From NCBI GenBank assembly GCA_017306865.1, contig JAFKHH010000011.1, positions 1,178,001-1,242,000 of the forward strand: a DNA stretch of 64,000 nucleotides, written 5' to 3'. Source of the stretch: Filimonas sp. GTDB lineage: Bacteria; Bacteroidota; Bacteroidia; Chitinophagales; Chitinophagaceae. Positions 26,001 to 32,657 of the stretch are shown one piece after another. The notes below the pieces were generated by a model. It did not search any database. It had not been told where the DNA came from and was given only the letters and a program-made list of their open reading frames with translations. The stretch's first letter is position 1. Each line of letters opens with the position of its first letter. A program made the position numbers and the translations under genes.

Positions 26001-27875
26001 AGAAAGTTTGGTTTGGTTGAGTAAAATAAAATGCTTGCTCAGGTCTTCTTCGTTGAATAATACAAAACAGTCGGCCTCCATTTTTTCATCCCGTCCGGCC
26101 CGGCCTGCTTCCTGTATATAGTTTTCCAGCGAGTCTGATATTTCATAATGGATAACCATGCCCACATCCTTTTTATCAACCCCCATTCCAAATGCAGAAG
26201 TAGCCACCATTATTTTCGTATCACCGTTTACAAATGCGTTTTGGTTTTCAGATTTTTCCTGTTTATCCATTTTGCCATGGTAAGGCTTGGCATCGAAGCC
26301 ATCTTCAGTCAATCTCTTGGCAAGGTCTGTCGCTTTTTTTGTCCTGGAAACATAAATAATGGTTGGACAATTCTTACTTTCAATCAGGTCTCTTGTCGCT
26401 TGATATTTTTCTTCTTCAGCTGTTTTTTCAAAAACTTTATAGTGAAGATTTGTTCTGGACGATTTTGAGACAAACAGTTCCAGATCAAGCGATAGCTTTT
26501 CTTTAAAATAAGTCCTGATGTCTTCAACTACTTTTTGCTTTGCTGTTGCGGTAAAGCAGGAAACAGGAATGCCTTCTTCCAGGTTTTTCTTTTGTTGGAT
26601 TGATTGAATAAAATCGCCGATGTATAAATAATCAACCCTGAAATCCTGTCCCCACGAAGAAAAGCAGTGTGCTTCATCAATGACGAAGCGAGCAATTTTT
26701 CTGCCTAATATTAATTGTTCAATTGTTTTAGAACGTAATGATTCGGGGGAGATATACAGAAGGGACGCAGAACCATCTGCCACTCTTTCAAACGATTTTG
26801 CCCGCTCTATTGGGTCAAGCAAACCATTGATGGTAACGGCATCAGTAATGTTATTCTTTTCCAGGTTGTCCACCTGGTCTTTCATCAGCGATTGTAGTGG
26901 TGAAATGATTATGGTGAGCCCTTTTGAGCTTTCACCGCTCATTAAAGCCGGTACTTGAAAGGTGATAGATTTTCCTCCGCCTGTAGGGAAAACAGCGAGT
27001 AGTGATTTATTATTTATTGCCGCTTTCACGGCGTTTTCCTGTAATGGTTCGTCTCCATATTTTCTGAATCCATCGTAACCAAAGAATTTCTTCAATCCTT
27101 TATGTGGATCTAACGCGAGGTTACAATAAGTGCAACCGCTTACACAAGGTTTATTTCGCAAAAGAAACATGATGCGTTCTACATCAGGATAGTTTTTCAG
27201 TACCCACGGCGGTGTAATGGAATGTATTTCTCTGTGCCGGATAAATGAGTGTATGAGCGCCAGGCTATACGCAAGTTCTATCGGGTGTTCTGCCATTATA
27301 TTGGCTATACTGGCTTGCTCGCAAATCTCTTCTTTAAACTGTAAGCGGATGAGTTTTTCAACATCCGGTTCTATATTGGCATAAGCTATGTATCTAAAGA
27401 AAGCGTTGAACTCTTTTTGGTCTTTCAACAGCAGGTAGAAAATCTGCCTGAGTGTTTCTTCTGTTTCTCTGAAAGCCGCTACCTCAGCATAGAACAGATC
27501 TTTTGCTTTTATGGCATCATTCAAAGGATTGTTGCGGTCGTCTGTTTGTATCTTATCATCTTTTACTAATGAATGATAGGGGTGCGTGTGGAAAAGCAGC
27601 GGGGAAAGGAATAAGGTGTCAATGATCTTTTCAGGCGGAATACCTGCTTCTGTTACTGCTTTGCCGACATACTTCATATCATGATGCAATACGTTGTGCC
27701 CGCAGATGAATTCTGCTCCTTTTAGGAATTGTACAAATTCTGTTACGGCAGCTTTGTGAAAAGTATTCCCATCGTGCTTAATACCACCAATGTCAAGAAT
27801 TTTGTGACTTTTGGGGTCAATTTCAGTATCAATAAATGCAATAGGGATGCTTGTATGTGAGGCTTCTTTTGGCAA
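23019..27875 (-). CDS. Giant DEDD exonuclease-RecQ-UvrD fusion helicase
   Basis: A 1618-residue protein fusing three enzymes. (1) Residues 10-130 form a DnaQ/RNase T-type 3'-5' exonuclease: F-I-D16-T-E18, G-H60-N-x-x-x-H-D66 and L-N-D120-A give the DEDD residues. (2) A CX3CX2C cluster follows at Cys244, 248 and 251. (3) Residues about 262-720 are a RecQ helicase, with F-G-Y-D-G-F-R, Walker A T-G-G-G-K-S (298-303), D-E-A-H (400-403) and a Q-E-A-G-R-A-G-R-D motif VI. (4) Residues about 1060-1500 are a UvrD/SF1A helicase with Walker A G-P-G-S-G-K-T (about 1080), D-E-A-Q-D, G-D-D-D-Q-N-I-Y-E-F-R-G-A and V-A-I-T-R-A-K. All motifs look intact. As a solitary gene inside a defence island it is probably a DNA-degrading immune effector or an island repair factor (inference). 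Confidence 0.9.
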   Translation of the reverse strand: MPKEASHTSIPIAFIDTEIDPKSHKILDIGGIKHDGNTFHKAAVTEFVQFLKGAEFICGHNVLHHDMKYVGKAVTEAGIPPEKIIDTLFLSPLLFHTHPYHSLVKDDKIQTDDRNNPLNDAIKAKDLFYAEVAAFRETEETLRQIFYLLLKDQKEFNAFFRYIAYANIEPDVEKLIRLQFKEEICEQASIANIMAEHPIELAYSLALIHSFIRHREIHSITPPWVLKNYPDVERIMFLLRNKPCVSGCTYCNLALDPHKGLKKFFGYDGFRKYGDEPLQENAVKAAINNKSLLAVFPTGGGKSITFQVPALMSGESSKGLTIIISPLQSLMKDQVDNLEKNNITDAVTINGLLDPIERAKSFERVADGSASLLYISPESLRSKTIEQLILGRKIARFVIDEAHCFSSWGQDFRVDYLYIGDFIQSIQQKKNLEEGIPVSCFTATAKQKVVEDIRTYFKEKLSLDLELFVSKSSRTNLHYKVFEKTAEEEKYQATRDLIESKNCPTIIYVSRTKKATDLAKRLTEDGFDAKPYHGKMDKQEKSENQNAFVNGDTKIMVATSAFGMGVDKKDVGMVIHYEISDSLENYIQEAGRAGRDEKMEADCFVLFNEEDLSKHFILLNQTKLSIKEIQQIWKAIKDITKFRSTVSNSALEIARRAGWDDSVAEIETRVTTAIAALENAGYLKRGKNAPRIFANSILSKNAQEAIDKINASERFEEKQKENAIRIIKKLFSSKSRKQANDEAAESRIDYISDHLGIVKEDVINIINLLREERILADTKDLTAFIKKGENKNRSLNIVDTYSKIESFLLTEFEEQEKDFHIKALNEQAEQNGCDKVTVTRIKTLINFWAIKKWIERKNASYSKNHVVILCLHPKELLTEKLKKRHELAKFIVAYLYEKSKQDEVQETTGKEEVLVEFSVHELKEAYEQSANLFRIAINIEDVEDTLFYLSRIEAIKIEGGFLVVYNRLTIERVEKNSKKGYTKDDYQHLNQFYENKMQQIHIVGEYANRMITDYKNALQFVEDYFQLNYSSFLNKYFNKSRQVEITRNITPAKFRQLFGDLSPTQLKIINDKETKYIAVVAGPGSGKTRVLVHKLASLLLMEDVKHEQLLMVTFSRAAATEFKKRLIKLIGNAANYIEIKTFHSYCFDLLGKVGNLASTDGILKKTIEKIKAGEVEPNRITKTVLVIDEAQDMNEDEFLLINTLMEQNEDMRVIAVGDDDQNIYEFRGASSKYMEQFITVNKAVKHELTDNFRSKNNLVAFANQFVQQIAHRLKETPIVAYQRDNGKIRIIKYQSPQLVTPLVNDLANTGLSGTTCVLTKSNDEAFQITGLLLKRGIQAKLIQTNDGFSLYNILEVRFFLYQLNQDEDVFTISDESWNNAKRTLWNTFRNSNKIAICINIIKDFEATNPKKKYKSDLDVFVRESKLEDFFSENGETIFVSTIHKAKGKEFDNVFLLLDQFNLSTDEKKRQLYVAITRAKQNLTIHLNTSFLDHLSAENIERIEDKTVYAAPNEIAMHLNLTDVWLDYFINKQALIDQLISGNTLSVNGAECFTPNGQSVLKFSKGFCAKIDEMKANGYALKTVKVNFIVYWLKEGTEREIKVILPEVYFEKGSAGAIQ

Positions 27876-28005
27876 TACAATGGCGATTTAGGTACAATAA
27901 ATTTAATTAAAATATAAATTCAAAGCGTATGGAGCCTAAGCGATTAAGCTTTGGAATAAACGCTGAGCCAGTGGCTAAAAGCGGGAACGAGAAATGAAAG
28001 CGCTA
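27876..28005. other. Upstream region of the giant helicase gene
   Basis: AT-rich sequence expected to hold the minus-strand promoter of the helicase gene. I see no confident box. Confidence 0.4.
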
Positions 28006-28070
28006 CAAAACAAAAGCTGACTTCTTTTGAAGCCAGCTTTTTCCAGCGGAGAGAGAGAGGGATTCGAACC
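28006..28070 (+). repeat. Right end repeat of the tRNA-Ser genomic island
   Basis: A second copy of the tRNA-Ser 3'-end/terminator segment in direct orientation. It has AAAGCTGACTTC-tttt-GAAGCCAGCTTTTT then CAGCGGAGAGAGAGAGGGATTCGAACC. The last part reproduces the complement of the acceptor stem and T-arm (with one extra GA unit), but it stops before the rest of the tRNA. It therefore marks the junction of the island with a 1-kb segment next to the intact tRNA. Confidence 0.75.
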
Positions 28071-28258
28071 TTACCTGATTTGAAATTCCTATAGGAGAAA
28101 ATAGGGTATCGAAAAAACAGCAACCATATATGAGTTGGGATAAAGCAATTGGTTGTTGAAAATCTGCGCTTATTCTTAAAAGGAGTAGTGTTTTTAAAAT
28201 TATAGTTTTTTAATATAAGGTTTTCAACATATTTTCGTTTTTAACTGAACCTAAAAAA
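28071..28258. other. Spacer upstream of the lipoprotein gene
   Basis: AT-rich, presumably holding the promoter of the 28259 gene. No gene seen. Confidence 0.4.
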
Positions 28259-28759
28259 ATGAAGCCCTTATTACCCGCATCACTTATTCTGTTTGTTATT
28301 ATTCTTGGTAGTTTACCTTCTTGTACTAAAGAGACAGTTAGAACAGAAACAATACGAGATACCGTAGCTGCTATTCCATTAACTACAACACAAATTTTGT
28401 CAAAGTATAAATGGGCAGTGTATGAATCATTTCAGGTTATAAAAGGTGTATCATCAAGCGATACAGCCCATTATTTAAGGGGAAAAGTTAATACCATTAA
28501 TGGTGGTGTTGATGTACAAAGACTAACATTTAATGCAAATGGAACAGGAACCTATCTGGGTGGCGATGGATTGAATTATACTACAACATGGTTATTTACT
28601 TCTCCTGATGAACAAAATATGAAATTAGTTGTAACCCGTGGTTCTAGCTCTATTACATATAATTGGAGCTTAATAAATATAAGAGATAGTGCTATTTATC
28701 AAACTACGGCGGCTTCTGGCATGCTTGTTTCCGCAAAATGGATTCCTTCTAATAATTAA
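28259..28759 (+). CDS. Putative lipoprotein of unknown function (lipocalin-like strands)
   Basis: A 166-residue protein with a lipoprotein signal peptide (lipobox L-P-S-C at residues 19-22). The mature part starts with a Thr/Arg/Val-rich segment, then Y-K-W-A-V-Y-E-S, R-L-T-F-N-A-N-G-T-G-T-Y and W-L-F-T-S-P-D-E-Q-N-M-K-L. This strand order is seen in Bacteroidota lipocalin-like lipoproteins, where the F-x-x-D/N-G-T-G pattern is common. Function unknown. It is the only gene between the island's right repeat and the intact tRNA-Ser, so it may belong to a second, smaller insertion. Confidence 0.65.
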   Translation: MKPLLPASLILFVIILGSLPSCTKETVRTETIRDTVAAIPLTTTQILSKYKWAVYESFQVIKGVSSSDTAHYLRGKVNTINGGVDVQRLTFNANGTGTYLGGDGLNYTTTWLFTSPDEQNMKLVVTRGSSSITYNWSLINIRDSAIYQTTAASGMLVSAKWIPSNN

Positions 28760-28786
28760 TATATCACTTAAACATATCCACGGAAT

Positions 28787-28821
28787 AATAAAAAAGGCTA
28801 CGGTGAGTAGCCTTTTTTATT
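28787..28821 (+). terminator. Intrinsic terminator of the lipoprotein gene
   Basis: AATAAAAAAGGCTAC-GGTGA-GTAGCCTTTTTTATT: a 15-bp stem with flanking A and T tracts, functional in both directions. Confidence 0.85.
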
Positions 28822-29073
28822 GTGAGTAACCTTGTGCGTTGTGCTTCTTAAAAAATGTTTGCGATTGAATACTTCCATTATCGTTGCGAATTCTTCGTTG
28901 TAAATAACAATGTAAGGTTTGTGCGCTTTTAAAGGTCGAACCTTTCCTGAGTTATGTAGTTGCAAAAGGACATCAATATCCTCGCAACTACAGGTGTGGC
29001 GTCTGCTATGATTGACGCTTTTCAACACATGCACATAAAAAGGCGTGGGTTTGAACGAATTCGTGGAGTCGTA
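28822..29073 (-). other. Gene-poor segment beside tRNA-Ser; possible coding remnant
   Basis: The minus strand is open from the tRNA region to 28798. Its last ~80 codons (from a GTG near 29037) give a protein-like stretch (H-V-L-K-S-V-N-H-S-R-R-H, D-V-L-L-Q-L-H-N-S-G-K-V-R-P-L). No known family is recognised. The upstream half of the open frame is the tRNA itself and is not coding. It may be a decayed small gene of a former integrative element, or chance. Confidence 0.2.
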
Positions 29074-29114
29074 TAAAACAAAAAGCTGGCTTCTTTTGAA
29101 ACCAGCTTTTTTAG
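29074..29114 (-). terminator. Terminator of tRNA-Ser and intact attachment-site region
   Basis: Just 3' of the tRNA on the minus strand, GCTGGTTTC-aaaa-GAAGCCAGC is followed by TTTTTG, a classic intrinsic terminator. The same hairpin plus the tRNA 3' end is duplicated at 8586-8650 and 28006-28070. Confidence 0.8.
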
Positions 29115-29199
29115 CGGAGAGAGAGGGATTCGAACCCCCGGACCTTTGACAGTCAACGGTTTTCAAGACCGCCGCATTCGACCGCTCTGCCATCTCTCC
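29115..29199 (-). tRNA. tRNA-Ser(TGA)
   Basis: On the minus strand this reads as a complete class II tRNA. The acceptor stem GGAGAGA pairs with TCTCTCC and the discriminator is G. The anticodon arm has loop CTTGAAA (anticodon TGA, serine). A long variable arm follows, and the T-loop is TTCGAAT. CCA is not encoded, as is usual in this phylum. It is the likely integration target of the neighbouring island. Confidence 0.95.
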
Positions 29200-29586
29200 G
29201 GGTGCAAAATAACAGTAGTGAAACTTATCTTCCAAAAAAACATCACTTTTTGTTAATAAGAGTCATAGTGAGAGTCACTGTAACCCTTACTACTAAAGGG
29301 TTTGCAGGAAATAAAAAACTTGAAATTTTTTTTCAGTGAACGCTTTTTAAACATGATAAAAGGGTGAAAATGACTTTGTTGAAATTTTTTTGATCATTTT
29401 CCCCAGAATATTCAAGTGCAGGAAAAAAGAGGTTCAGGGTAGATTTTGATACCTATAAATGAAAAAAAATCAAATATGTTCTCTGGCCGTTTTTTCTTCT
29501 TTGTCTGACTCACCTCCCGTTTTGTCCGCTTCAAGGTTAAACTGCTTCCCTGCCCAACAGTCACCTGCTACTTTTACATCACAATA
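29200..29586. other. Long AT-rich spacer upstream of the alpha/beta hydrolase
   Basis: About 390 bp with no gene. It contains the upstream regions of the tRNA (minus strand) and of the hydrolase gene. I see no clear TAnnTTTG box; TACTTTTA at about 29569 is the nearest. Nothing else was seen. Confidence 0.5.
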
Positions 29587-29631
29587 ATGCAAACGCAAAA
29601 AGTAACTCACGTAAATAAAAACCTGGCAGGT

Positions 29632-30663
29632 ATGAAACGCAAAACAAACTCGCTCCGTAATTTTTTTAAGAAGACAGTAGTACTCATATTAATAATTGTT
29701 GCTGGAGGTGTATTGCCTGCAACAGTGTCGGCACAAGCTATGGCGGAGGATAGAAACGGTGCATTTGATTCCATTAAGCAGATCAATGCCGGAGTGCTGA
29801 ACGTAGGGTATGCAGATGCCGGGCCTGCTGATGGGCAGCCGGTAATATTATTGCATGGCTGGCCTTATGATATTCATAGTTATGAAAAGGTTGCCACCTT
29901 ACTTGCAGACAAAGGATACCGCGTAATAGTGCCGCATTTAAGAGGCCATGGCACTACCCGGTTCCTAAGTGAGAAAACAGCCCGTAACGGACAGCAGGCG
30001 GCTGTAGCGCAAGACATCATAGACCTGATGAATGCCTTGAACATAAAGCAGGCTGTAATTGGCGGCTTTGACTGGGGCGCAAGAACTGCGGATATTATCG
30101 CAGCATTATGGCCGGAACGTTGTACTGCATTAGTAAGTGTAAATGGCTATCTCATCAATAACCTGGAACGTAACAAACAGCCTTTGCAGCCAAAGGCAGA
30201 ATGGGGCTGGTGGTATCAGTATTATTTCGCTACAGAAAGAGGCAGGCAAGGGTATGAAGCAAACTGGCATGACTTCAATAAACTGATCTGGAAAAACATT
30301 TCACCTGACTGGCATTTTGATGATACAACTTATGAGCGCGCAGCCGCATCATTTAAAAATCCTGACTATGCCGCTATTGTTATTCACAACTACCGCTGGC
30401 GCTTAAGCCTTGCGCCCGGAGAGCATAAGTATGATGCTATTGAGCGGAAACTGGCAACAGCGCCTGTTATTACCGTGCCGTCTGTAACGCTGGATGGTGA
30501 CAGGGATGGTGTTGTGCCCGCAACGGATGGCAGCAGTTTTGCAAAGTTCTTTACCGGCAAACATGTACATCATATCATCAAAGGGGCAGGCCACAACCTG
30601 CCACAGGAAGCGCCAGAGGCATTTGCAGAGGCAGTAATTGAAGCATCAGGATTAGCAAAATAA
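29632..30663 (+). CDS. Exported epoxide-hydrolase/dehalogenase-like alpha/beta hydrolase
   Basis: A 343-residue protein with a basic N-region and signal peptide (ending T-V-S-A-Q), then an alpha/beta hydrolase. H-G-W-P (75-78) is the oxyanion motif. The nucleophile elbow is G-G-F-D147-W-G-A with Asp instead of Ser, which is typical of epoxide hydrolases and haloalkane or haloacetate dehalogenases. L-D-G-D-R-D-G-V supplies the acid region and G-A-G-H-N-L-P the catalytic His. The substrate is unknown. ATG 29587 would add 15 residues before the signal peptide, so 29632 is preferred. The Ohr gene follows 23 bp later, so the two may respond to the same reactive compounds. Confidence 0.85.
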   Translation: MKRKTNSLRNFFKKTVVLILIIVAGGVLPATVSAQAMAEDRNGAFDSIKQINAGVLNVGYADAGPADGQPVILLHGWPYDIHSYEKVATLLADKGYRVIVPHLRGHGTTRFLSEKTARNGQQAAVAQDIIDLMNALNIKQAVIGGFDWGARTADIIAALWPERCTALVSVNGYLINNLERNKQPLQPKAEWGWWYQYYFATERGRQGYEANWHDFNKLIWKNISPDWHFDDTTYERAAASFKNPDYAAIVIHNYRWRLSLAPGEHKYDAIERKLATAPVITVPSVTLDGDRDGVVPATDGSSFAKFFTGKHVHHIIKGAGHNLPQEAPEAFAEAVIEASGLAK

Positions 30664-30686
30664 AATAACATCAAAAAATATATACA

Positions 30687-31142
30687 ATGAAACAGCACGT
30701 AATTGACACAACGAACAATGCGCAGATCGTAATTAAGAAAGTATTATACACAGGTAATGTACACATTACCGGGGGCCGCGAGGGTGCAGCCAGAAGTAAT
30801 GATGGACGGTTAGATATTAACCTGTCTACGCCTGGTGGTCCCGGAGCTGGTACCAACCCCGAGCAACTGTTTGCAGCAGGATGGTCCGCTTGCTTTATCG
30901 GTGCAATGAGACACAATGCTGCAGCACTTTCTATTACTATTCCGGCAGATACGGCTATAGATGCAGAAGTAGACCTGGCAACGGCAGAAGATGGTTTTCA
31001 TCTGCAGGCAAGGTTAAATGTAAGTTTACTCGGTCTTTCTGCGGAAGATGCAACAAGGTTGGTAGAGGCTGCTCACCAGACTTGTCCGTACTCAAAAGCT
31101 ACACGGGGTAATATAAATGTGCAGATCAATGTGGTTGTTTGA
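30687..31142 (+). CDS. ohr: Organic hydroperoxide reductase, Ohr/OsmC family
   Basis: A 151-residue OsmC-fold protein with both catalytic cysteines in their Ohr-type contexts: G-W-S-A-C69-F and Q-T-C133-P-Y-S-K-A-T. The N-terminus (K-V-L-Y-T-G-N-V-H-I-T-G-G-R-E-G) and the D-G-R-L-D-I-N-L segment also fit Ohr. It reduces organic hydroperoxides in the cytoplasm using dihydrolipoamide-linked thiols. It directly follows the hydrolase gene on the same strand, so the two are likely cotranscribed. No OhrR regulator is adjacent. Confidence 0.93.
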   Translation: MKQHVIDTTNNAQIVIKKVLYTGNVHITGGREGAARSNDGRLDINLSTPGGPGAGTNPEQLFAAGWSACFIGAMRHNAAALSITIPADTAIDAEVDLATAEDGFHLQARLNVSLLGLSAEDATRLVEAAHQTCPYSKATRGNINVQINVVV

Positions 31143-31304
31143 TTGGCGGTGTGGGATACACGGTAGAAGGAGATACTTCGGTATCTCTTTTTTGTTTCAG
31201 GGGGAAATGACCTATTGCCCGGTTCAGGGACTATTATGTCCGGTTCACCGGCAAAGAGCTGGGGCGTGGTGTACAAGCAGAATAATTTCACAAAAAAAAG
31301 AATC

Positions 31305-32612
31305 ATGCAATCTCTCATTCGCCATAATAAAAGGACAACGGTTATGTTACTGGTTGGAGTAATCGTATTCGCAGCTATGCAATTAGTAACGCCACCAGTG
31401 ACAAATGCGCCGGTGACTAACCCGATCAAAGCGCCTGCTGATGTGGTAGCCATTTTGCAACGTGCGTGTTACGATTGTCATTCCAATGAAACAAACCTGA
31501 GCTGGTATGATAAAATAGCCCCGGCCTCATGGCTGGTAAATGCAGATGTGAAAGAAGCCCGGTCAAGGTTTAATTTCTCTACATGGGATACATTGAGCGC
31601 TACAGATCAGCAAGGGCGTGTGTGGGAAATGGTAAATATGGTACTTACGCACAAAATGCCATTAAGTACTTATGCCGCATTGCACCCCAAGGCAAAACTA
31701 TCGGCTGCGGATATTGCAGTTTTGAAGAATTATGCGGAAGAGTTAAGCCCGGCGAATTATCACGATACGGCACTGGTAAATGCTACAGAACGAGCCCTTG
31801 ATGTGTTTAGTAGTAGCGTTACAAATGATAAAAAACAGCCGGTGGCAGCAAATGGTATAGCGTACATACCGGATTTTCAAAACTGGCAGGTGATCAGTAC
31901 TACCAATCGTTTCGATAATCATAGCATACGTGTTGTGTATGCAAATGCAATAGCTGCAAAAGCTGTTCGTGAAAATAACGTGCAGGCATTTCCTGAGGGA
32001 AGCACAATCGTAAAAGCAGTATGGAACAGTATTGAAAACGAAAACGGTGATATAAAACCTGGTACATTGAACAGCATCCAGGTTATGACAAAGGACACGA
32101 GGCGGTTTACGCAAAGTAAGGGCTGGGGCTTTGCGAAATTCAATGGCACAGGCTTAAAGCCTTATGGCACTACGGCAGCATTTAATACAACTTGTTTTAA
32201 TTGTCATAAGATTGCTGATGCAACAGATTACCTCTTCAATATACCACTGGAAAATAAAACAGGTAAACGCGAAGTGTTTGATGCGCGTGGTTTAAAAGTG
32301 ATCACCTCCTTTGCAAATACACATCAGCAAACCCTGGCTGTATTGTATGGCAATGAAGCAGCGCACACAACAGCGCTGAAAGGGTATCGGGTACATGTGC
32401 CGGGTGAAGTGTTTACACTGGTTACATATCAGCAGGCAAATAATAAATACTGGTATGGAAGCCATATCCATGGTGAAATAAAAAGCGTGGAGACGGTAAG
32501 GAGCGGTATTGCTGATAACCAGCTTACCTATACTTTGGAACAGGGAAGCGTGGCCGGGAGCGCAACACGCATTGCTGAAATTTTATCTCACCAGCCATCT
32601 GTTTTTCCTTGA
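31305..32612 (+). CDS. Haem_bd-cytochrome P460 fusion, periplasmic
   Basis: A 435-residue exported dihaem protein. After a membrane anchor (about 10-28), residues 43-170 form a Haem_bd domain with C55-Y-D-C58-H59 and the same N-x-T-x-x-S/A-W-Y-D spacing and G/H-K-M-P-L-x-x-Y region as the gene at 4963. From about 210 a cytochrome P460 domain follows (W-Q-V-I-S-T-T-N-R; F-P-E-G-S-T-I-V-K; G-W-G-F-A-K-F), with a second haem site C297-F-N-C300-H301. P460 domains bind a modified haem in hydroxylamine or similar oxidation, and many Bacteroidota members have unknown substrates. The start at ATG 31305 gives a normal anchor; the longer ORF from 31215 does not. Confidence 0.88.
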   Translation: MQSLIRHNKRTTVMLLVGVIVFAAMQLVTPPVTNAPVTNPIKAPADVVAILQRACYDCHSNETNLSWYDKIAPASWLVNADVKEARSRFNFSTWDTLSATDQQGRVWEMVNMVLTHKMPLSTYAALHPKAKLSAADIAVLKNYAEELSPANYHDTALVNATERALDVFSSSVTNDKKQPVAANGIAYIPDFQNWQVISTTNRFDNHSIRVVYANAIAAKAVRENNVQAFPEGSTIVKAVWNSIENENGDIKPGTLNSIQVMTKDTRRFTQSKGWGFAKFNGTGLKPYGTTAAFNTTCFNCHKIADATDYLFNIPLENKTGKREVFDARGLKVITSFANTHQQTLAVLYGNEAAHTTALKGYRVHVPGEVFTLVTYQQANNKYWYGSHIHGEIKSVETVRSGIADNQLTYTLEQGSVAGSATRIAEILSHQPSVFP

Positions 32613-32624
32613 GCAGAATATCTA

Positions 32625-32632
32625 TACATTTG
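32625..32632 (+). promoter_or_regulatory. -7 box of the LytS/LytTR operon
   Basis: TACATTTG fits TAnnTTTG, 26 bp before the kinase ATG; a TTG lies at 32609-32611 but spacing is short. Confidence 0.4.
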
Positions 32633-32657
32633 TTGACCTTCAAGACTTATATATTAA

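Noticed and set aside
8651-28005. Search for an integrase, transposase or CRISPR array within the island
   Set aside because: None found: no tyrosine or serine recombinase motif in any convincing ORF, and no regularly spaced direct repeats.
28798-29235. 145-residue minus-strand ORF containing the tRNA-Ser region
   Set aside because: Its first half translates the tRNA itself (a well-known artefact); only the last ~80 codons could be real and are noted separately.
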